From Pseudopyrenochaeta lycopersici (Eukaryota > Ascomycota > Dothideomycetes > Pleosporales > Pseudopyrenochaetaceae): a DNA stretch of 64,000 nt. The position numbers were made by a program, and so were the translations under genes. This document shows, piece after piece, positions 54,090-64,000 of the stretch (its first letter is position 1; the number at the start of each line of letters is the position of its first letter). The notes beneath the pieces were generated by a model, which was not told the DNA's origin, searched no databases, and saw only the letters and a program-made list of their open reading frames with translations. The stretch lies in the NCBI GenBank assembly GCA_003313425.1, contig NHZP01000009.1, positions 1,330,831-1,394,830 on the forward strand, read 5' to 3'.

Positions 54090-54964
54090 TCTAGGACTAT
54101 CTATTACCAATATTTTTATAATTTTATTAACTCTTTTAGAGAAGCTATAGTTTAAAATATATAACGTATACAGTCACATGAATAAAGTTTCTTCCGCCAA
54201 GTTTTTTCCCCACCAGACTACACCAAAAAGTTATTAATTATAAGATAACCCTAACTTCTTAGATTTTCAATAAATTATATTAAAATTAAAAAGCAACATA
54301 GATAATATCTTATTATTTTATTTAAAATTATAAATATTAGAATATATACTTATAAGCGTAGTATATATAGTTATTTATAAAAAAAGGTAGAAAAAAAGTA
54401 GAAAAAGTCGCTTTTTACATACAAATTTAAGGAAAATTAATTTTTCTTATCTTTAAAGATATATTATATAATTAAAGAATTTTATTTTTATTTTTACTCT
54501 TAACTAAACTAAAGTTTTAGTAAAGTTTTATTAATATTATTACTTTTAAAAGGATTAAATATGTAGATAGCGAGTAATTTTAGTATAAAAAGTGGTTGTT
54601 TTGGTGTAAAATCGCTTAGCGGAAGAAACTTTTTTCATGTGACTGTATAAAGTATAACTAAGTATATAAAGTTTATATTTATTTAAGAAAATATAGTAAG
54701 TATTTTTATTAGAGATAATATTATAATATATAAGTTATCGAGTCTAAGTTTAAATAATTAGTTAATTAGAAGGTAAAGCTTTAAGAGTAAATAAAAGAGT
54801 CTAAGAATATACAGAAAGTTATAATAAAACCGTATAAGAAAGCTTTAGAAGAGCTACGCGTTACTTAGGCTTATAATAAGTATTTATAATAATAAATAGA
54901 TTTAAATTATTTAATTAATTAGCGTATAGAAGAAGTAATAGCTATAGAGGAGTAAGATATTAAG
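54090..54964 (+). pseudogene. family C antisense gene, C2 copy, fragment
   Basis: Colinear with 20230-20600 of C1 (TTTAGAGAAGCTATAG start, then GAGTCTAAGTTTAAATAATTAGT and the coiled-coil part), but far more mutated: the Cys cluster (now KYITY...) is lost. Interrupted by the MITE 54171-54645 and cut at 54964 by the E LTR. Confidence 0.65.
54171..54645. mobile_element. Tc1/mariner-type MITE, 475 bp
   Basis: About 31-bp inverted repeats with two mismatches (starting CAGTCACATGAA, then AAGTTTCTTCCGC), flanked by TA (54169-54170, 54646-54647). The AT-rich body is noncoding. Its ends resemble, but are not the same as, those of Tc1-A (both start CAGT and contain AAGTTTC.TCCGC/AAGTTTCCGCC). Confidence 0.9.
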
Positions 54965-55478
54965 TGTCAGGAGTCGATAACTCCCGCCTAGACTGTCTAA
55001 CGAGTCTAATGTACCTAAGGCATACTCAGCTAGTTTACCCTATAATAGGCTAAATTAAGGCTATTAAAGGCGGGGTAGACCTCCTTTAGCCTAATTAGTC
55101 CTAGGTGCGGAGTAAGAGTAAAATAAAAACTCCTTAGGATCCTACCTATACAGTAGCAATCCTTTTAGTTACTAATTGTAAGGCAGTCAACACGCACAGT
55201 TGGGACGGTCTTAGTTGAAGAAACTCAATTTAAAAGGAAATGGACAAAATAGCAGATACCTCTCGCCTTCGGGGGAGAGGTGCTGCCTATATACATGAGC
55301 TAGAGCAGGCTAGTCCCGATCCAGTTACCTAGCTTGGTGAAAGGTAAGAGGTAACAGTTACCTTTCACCTGCGTCTAGTAACTTGGCAGGATCGTTACCT
55401 TTCACCTGCGTCTAGTAACTTGGAAGGATTGAACCCTTTCACCTGCGTCTAGTAACCTGAAAGGATTGAACCCTGACA
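54965..55478 (+). repeat. LTR of family E
   Basis: 514 bp, TGTCAGGAGTCG...GAACCCTGACA, with terminal TGTCAG/CTGACA inversion. Near its end the 35-bp word TTTCACCTGCGTCTAGTAAC is present three times. No matching 5-bp duplication (TTAAG left, CTAAT right), so it is probably the 5' LTR of a truncated element rather than a solo LTR. Lightly mutated. Confidence 0.8.
55336..55369 (+). repeat. hairpin in the E LTR
   Basis: A perfect 12-bp inverted repeat GGTGAAAGGTAA / TTACCTTTCACC with a 10-base loop. Also present in the copy near 48680-48715. Confidence 0.75.
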
Positions 55479-55845
55479 CTAATATAACCCTATTATCTCT
55501 TATTAAACTCTATTATACTAATCTAACTCTAATAACTCTAAGGACTAGGCTATAACTATATAGAACTAGTCCTAATATTAAGATTACTCTCTTTGGAGAC
55601 AGTACTTAAATAAGATAACTTAAAGAATAACGTAGTCTTATCTCTATACTTTAGTAGAGGGTGTAGATAAGCTAACCTATCTAGCTACTTAAATACTAAG
55701 TATAGAATAAGTCTTTAAGACTTAAAATATTACTAGAGAACTAGTAAGAGAATATACTAAAGAGTTAAGAGCTATATTAGCTTAACTAACCTTAATTAAG
55801 CTTATATAAGAATATTCTAGTATAGAGTACTTATTTTAAGTACAC
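55479..55845 (+). pseudogene. family E internal fragment, probable gag start
   Basis: It follows the E LTR. One plus frame with RIP stops gives LVEGVDKLTYLAT.ILSIEQVFKT and ELVREYTKELRAILAQLTLI. The helical, charged character fits a retrotransposon gag but no domain is identified. Cut by the C LTR at 55846. Confidence 0.4.
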
Positions 55846-56233
55846 TGTTACGATCCTGCTGAGACCCTGCCCCAGCAGCCCCAGCTGGACTACGTAGGCA
55901 TTGGCCTAACAACCGAGATCACGTGACGTGCTCAGTTAATTAGTTTGATTAATAGTACTAAGCACACTAAGCACACTAAGTAACTTGCATAACCTCTAAG
56001 TATATAGATTACTATAATAAACCCTTATAGATTATTATATTTAACTTAATATTATACTCTATAGTATAGTAATAGTAATACTAATTATTCTTAACCCTTA
56101 GTACTCTTTATAGAAGCGCCCTCTTACTATCTTAGTATTAAACCCCCTTCTATCTAGTTCCTTACTCTATCCTAAAGAACTAACCTTACAGTTTTATTAG
56201 TTATCTTTACTAATAGCTTTTAAGATCTTTACA
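55846..56233 (+). repeat. 5' LTR of a truncated C element (C3)
   Basis: 388 bp, TGTTACGATCCTGCTGAGAC...GATCTTTACA, including TCACGTGA (55919-55926). The left third is well preserved, the right part is RIP-mutated. gag follows. Confidence 0.88.
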
Positions 56234-56854
56234 CTTTAAACACCTTTAAGATAAGTAACACTTATATAGAAAATACAGTCTACTATGCTACTAGACTAGG
56301 CAACGCTGTCGCGAAACTAGACCTCTTCTACAGTAACTAATTTAGGCTTAAAGAATAGCTACTTTAGTTTAACCTGTTCTTTAAGTTTAATGCTATTACT
56401 GTAGAAGACGATGACTAAGCAGTGCTTATAATAAGCTACATAAGAGGCGAAGCTGCTAAATAGGTAAAGCCCTATTTAGTTAAGTACCTAAGCAAGGAGA
56501 CTAAACTAAAAGAGTTAATTAGTATGTTTAAAGAAAGTAGTAAATTTAAAACACGTATACGCTAAGCGTTTAGGCTCCTAAATAAGATAACTATTACAGA
56601 ATAAAAAATCTAAAACATGTAATAAACCTAGTCTACTACTAATTACGCTAATAAGTTTTTAGGGTACGCTAGACAAACTAACTAGAATAACGATAACCTA
56701 AAAACTATATATAAGTAAGGCCTAAAAGTAGATGTTTAGACTAAGCTAATACGCTTAGGTATAGGCATTATAACGCTAGACGACCTAATTAATAAAACTA
56801 TCTAACTAGATGTAGAGCTCTATAAGCTCTATATGCGACTTAGAGGACAACTAC
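56234..56854 (+). pseudogene. C3 gag fragment
   Basis: The frame starts at the LTR edge (ACACCTTTAAGATAAGTAACAC) and is colinear with C1 gag (minus strand 26358 to about 25740), ending around the MRLRGQL region. RIP stops throughout; cut by another C LTR at 56855. Confidence 0.75.
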
Positions 56855-57149
56855 TGTAAAGATCTTAATAGCTATTAGTAAGAATAGCTAATAAGACCGT
56901 AAGGTTAGTGCTCTAGGATAGAGTAAGAGACTAGATAGAAGGGGGTTTAATACTAAGATAGTAAGAGGGTGCTTCTATAAAGAGTACTAAGGGTTAAGAA
57001 TAATTAGTATTACTATTACTATACTATAGAGTATAATATTAAGTTAAATATAATAAGCTATAAGGGTTTATTGCTGTAATCTATATACATAAAAATTATG
57101 CACGTTGCTTAGTATGCTTAAGGTGCTTAGTACTACTAATTATACTAAT
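56855..57149 (-). repeat. C LTR, opposite orientation, cut by A2
   Basis: TGTAAAGATCTTAATAG... matches the 3' LTR of C1 for about 295 bp, ending within the TACTACTAATTATACTAAT part where A2 begins. Its remainder is not found on the other side of A2. Confidence 0.85.
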
Positions 57150-57399
57150 TGTTATGGGCGAAGAGGCCTGACTAACGAGTGTGCATTTGTCCTATACTAC
57201 AGAAGGAGAAAGATAGAGAAGAGGTTACAGGTATCCTTAGAGGATATATATATATGTTCGCACGAGTAAAGAGGAACGTGCTCCTCTGGCTGCTAACTTG
57301 TACGAGCTAATAAGAAAAGGGGGCAGAGGAGATTAAGGAGTTCTTTCCCCGTGCGATAGTAGCGAAGCCTCTCCTGCTTAAAAGGCGCAGCCCATTACA
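57150..57399 (-). repeat. 3' LTR of A2
   Basis: 250 bp, TGTTATGGGCGAAGAGGCC...CCCATTACA, nearly unmutated. Confidence 0.94.
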
Positions 57400-57619
57400 A
57401 TACCCTCCTCCTCCTTAAATAACCGTGTTGCTTCTTCGTACGTAGTTTAACCTTAACCTTATACTTGTGTAGGTAGCGTTATGTTATCGTGCTGCAAAGG
57501 TAGAGATGTTACGTGTACTTTTTCTTGTTCGTTTACAAGCAATTTTCCTCCTTTACCTGTTGTTGTTGCCTAATAACGTAAAGTAGAGGAGAGGTTAGTC
57601 GTTTACTCGCTCGTGCGCA

Positions 57620-57625
57620 TATAAA
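57620..57625 (+). promoter_or_regulatory. TATA box of the A2 antisense gene
   Basis: GCGCATATAAAGAGC: TATAAA 91 bp before the ATG at 57711, followed by a CT-rich leader and CCAACATGC at the start codon. The 91-bp spacing is the same in A0 and A1. Confidence 0.7.
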
Positions 57626-57710
57626 GAGCTTTTCCTCTAACTCTTTCTTCCTCTTTTACTACTTAACTTTAACTTGCTTGCGTACGACTCATCTTCCTAT
57701 CATTGCCAAC

Positions 57711-58534
57711 ATGCCTCCTAAAGCAGCTCCCTCAGCTAGTCAGCCTAATCGCGGTGTGTAGGGTCCTAGTAGTCATGGCGGTGGTGTAAACCATCTTGCT
57801 CGTACGACTGCTAGCAACATCATATCTACGCACGCGGCTGCTAGGGCTAACATTGCTCAGGTTGCTTACGCTTAGCTTACTCAAACCGCTCCTAACTAAA
57901 CTCAACCTGCTAGTATCGTTATTCCTGCTACTTAGGGTAATGCGTCTCTTCTCCCTACTAACTACGTGATCTAGTATATCCTAGATACTCCAGTTACAGA
58001 CAAGTTTCGCCGTCTCTTTGCAACTGCTTCTGTACGTCTTATTCCTCTTTCTTTTCTATGTCTAACGTTATTTAGCCTAAGCTAGTTTGCATCGCTGAAT
58101 TCTTCCTTCGTCCTATCAATTAATCCCTGTACGATACTCAGTAGGGCCATAGTCTTAACGATTTCTCTCCTGTTATCGCTCGTCGTACGATTAACGCTCA
58201 GCAACTCCTCTCTAGTCGTCAATCCTACCTTAAAGCCTTCCTTATCTATAGCCGCGGTTCCCTTAACGCCAACTTCTATTCCAACAACTGTGCTAAGGCT
58301 ATACGAGAGCGTCGTACGTTCACAGCCTTTGCTAGGTGTGTCTCTATTGCTGGCGAGTAGAGCGGGGCTTACTCTAATTACGTGTGGCAGGATCACAGTG
58401 CGTCTTATACAGCTAGGCGTGCTCCACCTCTCCCACCTTCTAACGGAGTCTCTATTCCTCAGCGTGGTCGAGGTTAGGGTCAAGTCCTTACTAAGCCTAA
58501 GGAGGATAAACGTTTCTCAGACGTCTCAGGTTAG
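57711..58534 (+). pseudogene. family A antisense gene, A2 copy
   Basis: The clearest copy for reading the protein, though it has a 1-bp deletion near 58045 (A0 and A1 have CTTTACTTTTC where A2 has CTTTCTTTTC) and about ten TAG/TAA codons at Gln positions. The ancestral protein has about 274 residues: N-terminal MPPKAAPSASQPNRGV and a low-complexity Ala/Thr/Gln part, a central NYVI-(Q)-YILDTPVTDKFRRLF segment, a middle with LKAFLIYSRGSLNANFYSNN and YSNYVWQDHSASY, and a basic Pro/Gly/Arg tail (PQRGRG). No transmembrane segment or known domain recognised. The gene lies between the 3' LTR and the pol chromodomain, on the opposite strand. Confidence 0.75.
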
Positions 58535-58579
58535 AGGGCCTCGTACGGGGTTAGTTAGCTTGTGCCAGCTTATTTCTCC

Positions 58580-61500
58580 AACCTTTTAGTAGTTTCCCAG
58601 ATAGTAGCCGTACAGGCTGTGTATAAGTCCTCTATTTCTCATAGGCTTCTATAGCAATAAGATTCTCTTCTAGCTCCCAAGTTAGGTTATAGTACCCCTC
58701 CCATTTTACATAGAACTCACTATGTTAATTTCGTAAGCGCTCATCTTAGATGTTCTCAATTACCTATTCAAGGTGGTCTTCCTGTAGGTCGTCGTCTCGT
58801 ACAACAATAGCAGCAGGGTTTGAGTCGTCAGTTTGTTATGATGGGAAGGGGTCTTCAGTAGCTAGTCTTAGCTTCTCTACATAGTACAATTTAGTTCTCT
58901 ATAGTACATAAAGCTTAACCTAATAGGGGTCTCGTACGCGGGCGACTTAGTACTTCTTGCTTTTCCAGTCGAGTTTCTTGCTTCTGCGTGTGGTTCGTAC
59001 GTGCCTAAGGTCTAACCATACCCAGTCTCCAACCTTATACTTAGGAGCTGGGCGACGTGTCTTATTTGCCTGTGCTTCCTGTTGTTATTAAGCGTGTGTT
59101 ATAGCTGAGATAGCCCAGTCAGCAGCTTGTTTTAGCGTTCGTACAATGCTTTCTGCTCGTTTACTAGGGGGTGTTGCTCTGTTAAGTAGGTCGCTGCTAG
59201 CTAATTTCCTAGGTAGCTCTAGGAAGGGCGAGTTTAGATAGCCGTGTAGAAGGAAGAAAGGAGCAACGCCTATAGAGGAGTTCGTACGAGTGTTCAGCAT
59301 TAGCTTAAGGATTAGGCATAGCGTTGCCCAGTTGTTCTGGTCGTAGTTACAAAAGATTTAACCAACTGCTTCAATATCACTATTCGCGCGTTCTATAGTG
59401 CCGTCTGTTTGTAGGTGGTAGGCTGTTGACAGGTTTCTCTGTACTCCTAAGAGTTTACAGATTTTTCCCTATAGTTCGCTCACAAATTGCGTGCCCCTGT
59501 CTGATGTAATAGACCTAGGGAGCCCGTAGTAGCGGAAGACTTCTCGTACAAATGCCCAGGCTACATCATCTGCTTCAATTATCTTAAGTAGGATTAGTAT
59601 TACGCCTTTACCTAGGCGGTCTTTAACTACTATTAGGTTGGTGCAGCCAGACAACAGTAGTAGACCAGTAATAAAGTCAACTGTTAAGTCTTACCACGTA
59701 CAACTAGGTACTAGTAACGGGCGTAGGTATCCGTGCTTACCGTCTCTCCACGGGGTGCTTTATCTATATAAGCTGCAATTCCGTACGAATCGGCGGACGT
59801 TTTCGCTTATACCTGGCTAGTACCAGGTACTAGCTAGCGTGCAGTACGTTTCTTCTCTTCCTAGGTAACCTGTTTGCACAGCTAGATGTGCTTGCTGGAT
59901 AATTCCCGTACGAAGGGGTTCATTTTCAGGCACCCAGATCCTAGATCTCTATTAGAGCTTTCTCTCTAAGTTAATCGTGCAATCTCCTAGTAATATAGCA
60001 AGTTTCTTTATTATACTAGGTAGCGACCTAGCACCTAGCTTTATAGCGTCGTAGACTTCCTAATAGGTTAAGTCGTCTCGTACAGCTTAGTCCCAGTGTT
60101 CAGCGATTAAGTCCTTAAGGATTAGAGCTTTTAGTAGGGACTCAGCTATAATTAAGCTGTCAAGGGTTAACGTAGGGGTTCGTACGACCCCTATAACTGT
60201 TAGATCTTGCTGTTAGGCTAGTACTAACATAACAAACTCTCTGCTTGCTAGGCGGCTGTCGTCCGTTCCTTGTGGTAGGTCCTAGTCTCTTCTAGATAGT
60301 GCGTCCGCTCAGGTGTTCTCCTTGCCTAGACAGTACTGCAGCTTCATATTATTAAACCGTGATAGGTAGACTAACTATCGTACGTGTCGTTCTGTTATCT
60401 TTTACTTCTTTATAAAGTACTCTAGGTTCTTGTAGTCAGTAATTACTTCAAATTCTCATACGCTACGGAGTTCTGCGTCCCATTCATTTAGGCATGTAAT
60501 AACTGCTAGTAACTCTTTATCGTGAATTAGGTAGTTGCTCTCGTGCGCTAGAAATTTCCTTAAGAGGTAAGCTACCGTGCGAAGGGTTCCTTGCTCGTCT
60601 TCTTATAATAGTACCCCGCCTATAGCAAAGCCTAAAGAGTCACATTCTACTATCGTCCGTCGTTCAGGTAAGAAAGCAGCGAGGACTTCGTCTGCTAAGA
60701 ATGCATCCTTAAGAGCTTAGAAACTCTGCTCTTATTCTGTGTCCCACAGGAATTTCTCTTCTTTTCTTATTAGCCGTACAAGAGGCTCTGCTAGTCGGGA
60801 GAAGTTTAGGATAAAGCGTCTGTAGAAGTTAGCAAACCCTAGGAATCCTCGTACGCCTTTAACTGTTGTTGGGGCCTCCTATTCTTAAATAGCTTAGACT
60901 TTCTCAGGGTCTATAGATATACCCTTCTGTGCTTCTAGGATAAAGCCAAGGTACTTCGTACGCTAAACATTAAACTCGCATTTGCTTAGTTCTAGGTGTA
61001 GTCCTGCTTCTTATAGGCGATCTAATACTTTTCGTACGTAGGCGTGGTGCTGAGAGAGGGATCCTTTAGTAAAGATAAGGATATCATCTAGGTATACAGA
61101 GGCGAAGTCGTCTAAGAAGTCTCGTAGGGCCCAGTTAATATACCTCTAGAAAGTACTTAGTGCATTTACTAAGCTAAAGGGCGTTACTAGCCACTCGTAC
61201 GATCTGAATCGTGTTCAAAACGCAGTCATCCATTCTAATCCTTTGCTTATCCTTATCTTATAGAATGCTGCAGTAACGTCTAGCTTAGTGTACTATATAG
61301 CTCGTCCGATTTAGTTTAACGTCTCACGTATAAGAGGTAGTAGGTAACAGTTCTTCTTAGTTAGGGCGTTAAGAGCTCTGTAGTCTACATAGAATCGTAG
61401 TCCTCCTCCTAGCTTACGTACGAATAGTACAGGTAAGGCCGCTAGTAAGCTGCTCGCACGGATAAACCCTTTATCCAGGAGGTCTAATAGCGTCTTCCTT

Positions 61501-62480
61501 AGTACTAAGAGTTCATCTCTTAACATTGCGTAGAGAGGTCCGTACAGTATCTCTGGCTTCTGTCCATCCTTCTCTTCTAACTCTATCACGTGGTCTTGTT
61601 ATAGGCCTCGCTGTAGGGGTAGCTTATTTCCTTCCTCAAGTAGGAACATCTTTAGATAAGGTCGTACGTAAGCTGGTAGGGCGTCGCATATTTCCTGCAG
61701 TGTTTTCTAGACCTTTAGGCGTAGTGCTTTCTCAATGTCCCTTAAGCTTACAGTAAAGATTTAAGTCTTACTATAGCTTTATCTATAGTGTCGTACGTAG
61801 TGTTAGAAAGCCACAGCTAATACTAGGGTACAGCTAAAGTCTAGGGTAGCGTGTTCTGTACTGCGTACAGTAACCTTATATGCTTTTAAGTACAGAAGTT
61901 TCTTCTCTGCGTTAATAACGCCTTTAATGCTCTCTAACTAAGTCTTCCCAAGGATCATGTCGTATTAGTAAGTAGTTAGGGTAACGTACGCAGCTACGTG
62001 CTGCTGTATTCCTCCTACGTCTAATAAAAATTCAGTAACGTACAACACCGTGCTCTTTTATTCGTTTACCCCTTTAATCTTAATAGGGAGGATCTTAATG
62101 CGTAGTAAGTTTAAGTCCCTTACGAGTTTCTCACTTAATAAACAGTAGGTGCAGCAACCGTTATTAATTATAGCAGTAGCTAGTTATACGGAATTAATAA
62201 TAACATTTACAGATATAGGTTTTGTAGTTACTAGCTATAGTAAAAGTAACCTTGTTATTCGTATAGGGTTTTAGACTTGTGCGGGCTCTAGCACACAACT
62301 TCGTGCTAGAGCTACTCTTTTCCCTCGTCTGAGGAGGATAGGGATTCCGTTGCTTATTTAGTAGTTACAGATGCAATCTTTATAGGTTTTACAGGTTTAT
62401 TAACCTATCTCGTACGATAGCCTTCTTAGCTGTTCAATAACTTTGTCGTACACTGGGCTACTCAGTAGTCGTGCAGACCG
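58580..62480 (-). pseudogene. A2 pol polyprotein
   Basis: Reversed order from right to left: protease (about 61900-62220; IINNGCCTYC, a retropepsin site with the catalytic Asp changed to Asn), RT (about 60950-61600; open part 61311-61589 with [42 protein letters not shown] at about 61075-61095), RNase H (about 60390-60940; EFEVITDYKNLEYF), integrase (about 59050-60000; open parts 59469-59654 with LIVVKDRLGKG...ITSDRGTQF and 59088-59300 with NTRTNSSIGVAPFFLLHGY), and a chromodomain (about 58600-58800; EFYVKWEGYYNLTWELEENL). Stops are few but present in every domain. Confidence 0.85.
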
Positions 62481-62484
62481 CACC

Positions 62485-63595
62485 TTAAACAGGCGCCGTT
62501 CTCTTTTCTTTCTTAGACCTGTTTACGTGTTCCCCAGAATTCTTTTCTAGGTTTTGCACGGAGCTGGTAAGCTCCTACAGAAGTTGTCCAGTCCATCTCA
62601 TTGTTATCTCTTTAGGTCATTAGTTAGCTCCGCGTGTTGTACGCTTCGTCTATATAGCTCTTGCTTATAGTAATTCTCTCTACAGCTCTTAAATTTTCCC
62701 AGGTTACCCTAGTCCGTCGTACGAACTCTTCATACGTTTCTCTAAACAGTAGTTAATAACCTGCTTAGGTCCTTAGCAGCTTACTGTTTAAGCTGCTCTT
62801 AAGATAGTTAATCTTCTAAACGTAGCTTGCGTTGTCTAACCCAGCTTTAAGGAGCTTAAGGTTAAACGCTTAGACATAAGGGTTGAATTCCGTTCTTCCT
62901 TGCTTAGTCGTACAGAGGTATTTAAGGGCTTTCTCTCTTACTGTAGGGTCCTTAAAGAAGTTATTAAGGTAGGACCATAGCTCAAGGAGGGATGGCGTTG
63001 CTAGCCCATTCATAAGGTTTGTCACATATAGGCTAAGGGCGTTAAACGCTTGGCCTGTCGTACGAGTAATAACGTAATTCACTCTACTGTCATCGTCCGG
63101 GTAGGCTGCACGGTCTCCGTACAGCTTTACTTAGACCTTCATTTTCCATTAAAGATATTACTCGTGCGAGCCTTTCTTGAAGACTTCTACATTTAGCAGT
63201 CTTAGTTTCCTAATCTCTTGTACAGGAGAGTCTTACTATTCTGTTAAAAAGGGGGTAGAGACCGTGCGTGCTGTCTGTGCACTGCTTAATTCGGCGACTA
63301 AGTTCTTTAGCTCCTAAACTTAGTTCTGCAATAACTCGTACAGCTAGCTCTGCTGTTGACTAGCTAACTCGTTAAGGCTGTCTCGTAAGGAGTTAACTGT
63401 TGCTAATAGATCTTCTGCTAAGGGTTAGTTATTGCGTAGTTATCGGGGGTCGTGCTGATGCAACTAGTGTTGCTGAGGTGCGTGCTGGTGCAGCTAGTAT
63501 TACTGCTGTCCTAAGGCTCCTGTCATCTGCATCTAGTGCTCTTGTTGTTGTAGCTCGTACGCTTGTTAGTTTAAGGGCCCTTAGTGTCCGTCCAT
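62485..63595 (-). pseudogene. A2 gag
   Basis: The start ATG at 63595 is 30 bp inside the 5' LTR edge. The Gln/His-rich N terminus (MDGH.GPLN.QAYELQQQEH) is followed by a helix (LLATVNSLRDSLNELAS) and the capsid part; the open piece 62870-63082 reads GQAFNALSLYVTNLMNGL...LWSYLNNFFKDPTVREKALKYL, typical of Gypsy gag. Gln-rich content means many RIP stops. A zinc knuckle was not made out. Confidence 0.75.
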
Positions 63596-63625
63596 TATTT
63601 TTTAGGTTGTTAATCTTTCTCCTTA

Positions 63626-63876
63626 TGTTATGGGCGAAGAGGCCTGACTAACAAGTGTGCATTTGTCCTATACTACAGAAGGAGAAAGATAGAGAAGAGG
63701 TTACAGGTATCCTTAGAGGATATATATATATGTTCGCACGAGTGAAGAGGAACGTGCTCCTCTGGCTACTAACTTGTACGAGCTAATAAGAAAAGGGGGC
63801 AGAGGAGATTAAAGGAGTTCTTTCCCCGTGCGATAGTAGCGAAGCCTCTCCTGCTTAAAGGGCGCAGCCCATTACA
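63626..63876 (-). repeat. 5' LTR of A2
   Basis: 251 bp, TGTTATGGGCGAAGAGGCC...CCCATTACA; one extra A in ATTAAAGGAG relative to the 3' LTR. Confidence 0.93.
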
Positions 63877-64000
63877 CTAAGGTATATTTAAGAGCTTCCC
63901 TCTTAAATACTAGGAGGCCCTAGTTAGTAATAGGCTATTAGTAGTAGGCCTAATAGTTTTCTCTAGCTCCTAACGTTTCTTAAGGTTCATTTATTTTTTC
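63877..64000 (+). pseudogene. family C antisense gene, C-terminal fragment at window edge
   Basis: Matches C1 20660-20790 (AAATACTAGGAGGCCCTAGTTAGTAATAGGC against AAGTATTGGGAGGTCCTAGTTGGCGATGGGC), RIP-mutated. It runs off the window. Confidence 0.7.

Larger units (their letters stand above)
51477..54964 (-). mobile_element. family C element C2, 3' end with four insertions
   Basis: A RIP-mutated C element in minus orientation. Its 3' LTR is in pieces: 51477-51660, 53523-53624 and 53880-53983, separated by pogo3 and a solo A LTR. The following internal part (53984-54964) is the antisense-gene region, itself hit by a MITE (54171-54645) and cut by the E LTR at 54965. Everything upstream is missing. 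Confidence 0.8.
57150..63876 (-). mobile_element. family A element A2 (complete, least mutated)
   Basis: 6727 bp with LTRs 57150-57399 and 63626-63876. gag-pol is on the minus strand and the accessory gene on the plus strand. Flanks are CTAAT (57145-57149) and CTAAG (63877-63881), one base different, and the DNA beyond them is not contiguous in the C element they come from. It has far fewer stops than A1 but each protein is still broken. Confidence 0.93.

Noticed and set aside
59638..59820. Plus-strand frames inside A2 (also 61526-61756 and 63400-63651)
   Set aside because: Complement of the integrase, RT and gag domains on the minus strand; unlike 57711-58534 they have no promoter and no counterpart kept in A1.

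Overview
The window looks like a filamentous ascomycete (Pezizomycotina) genome. The few single-copy genes have short introns with GTAAGT donors, one resembles a fungal-only family (DUF3632-like), and about 85-90 % of the sequence is nested transposons that carry the signature of repeat-induced point mutation (RIP). In those repeats CpA/TpG is replaced by TpA, so former CAA, CAG and TGG codons read TAA or TAG and almost no long ORF survives. I cannot name the species.

Layout. (1) 1-4345 is a non-repetitive island with a DUF3632-like gene (982-2013, minus, one intron), a small pogo-related MITE, and a secreted RNase T1-type ribonuclease gene (3323-3934, one intron). (2) 4346-42785 is a deep nest of LTR retrotransposons. 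Four Ty3/Gypsy families can be followed, called A to D here, plus a remnant called G. LTRs are about 250 bp (A), 394 bp (B), 389 bp (C) and 395 bp (D). A fifth LTR, F, occurs only as solo copies. Most insertions still have exact 5-bp target duplications, so the nesting order can be read: B (5962-13409) sits in an A copy, and C1 (19713-26749) sits in A1 (15696-29465). D (30965-37496) sits in a Tc1/mariner element, which itself sits in G. A 4.9-kb segment (37497-42390) is inverted between two D LTRs; the exchanged target duplications prove it. (3) 42786-48743 holds three pogo/Fot1-type DNA transposons. One has a nearly intact 457-residue transposase ORF (44757-46130). (4) 48744-51076 is a second non-repetitive island with one intronless gene (48936-49853, minus) for a six-repeat Trp/Cys-rich protein. 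(5) 51077-64000 is again nested repeats (C, E and A families, a pogo element, a Tc1-type MITE), ending in the least mutated retrotransposon, A2 (57150-63876).

The most interesting pattern is that families A, B, C and D each carry, between the end of pol and the 3' LTR, a gene on the strand opposite to gag-pol. In B and C, and partly in D, it predicts a Cys-rich plus coiled-coil protein. In A it is an unrelated protein of about 274 residues with its own TATA box exactly 91 bp before the start codon in all three copies. This could be a common accessory-gene architecture of these chromodomain Gypsy elements.

No rRNA, tRNA or CRISPR array was recognised. Boundaries inside heavily mutated elements are approximate; LTR and TIR boundaries with stated target duplications were read base by base.
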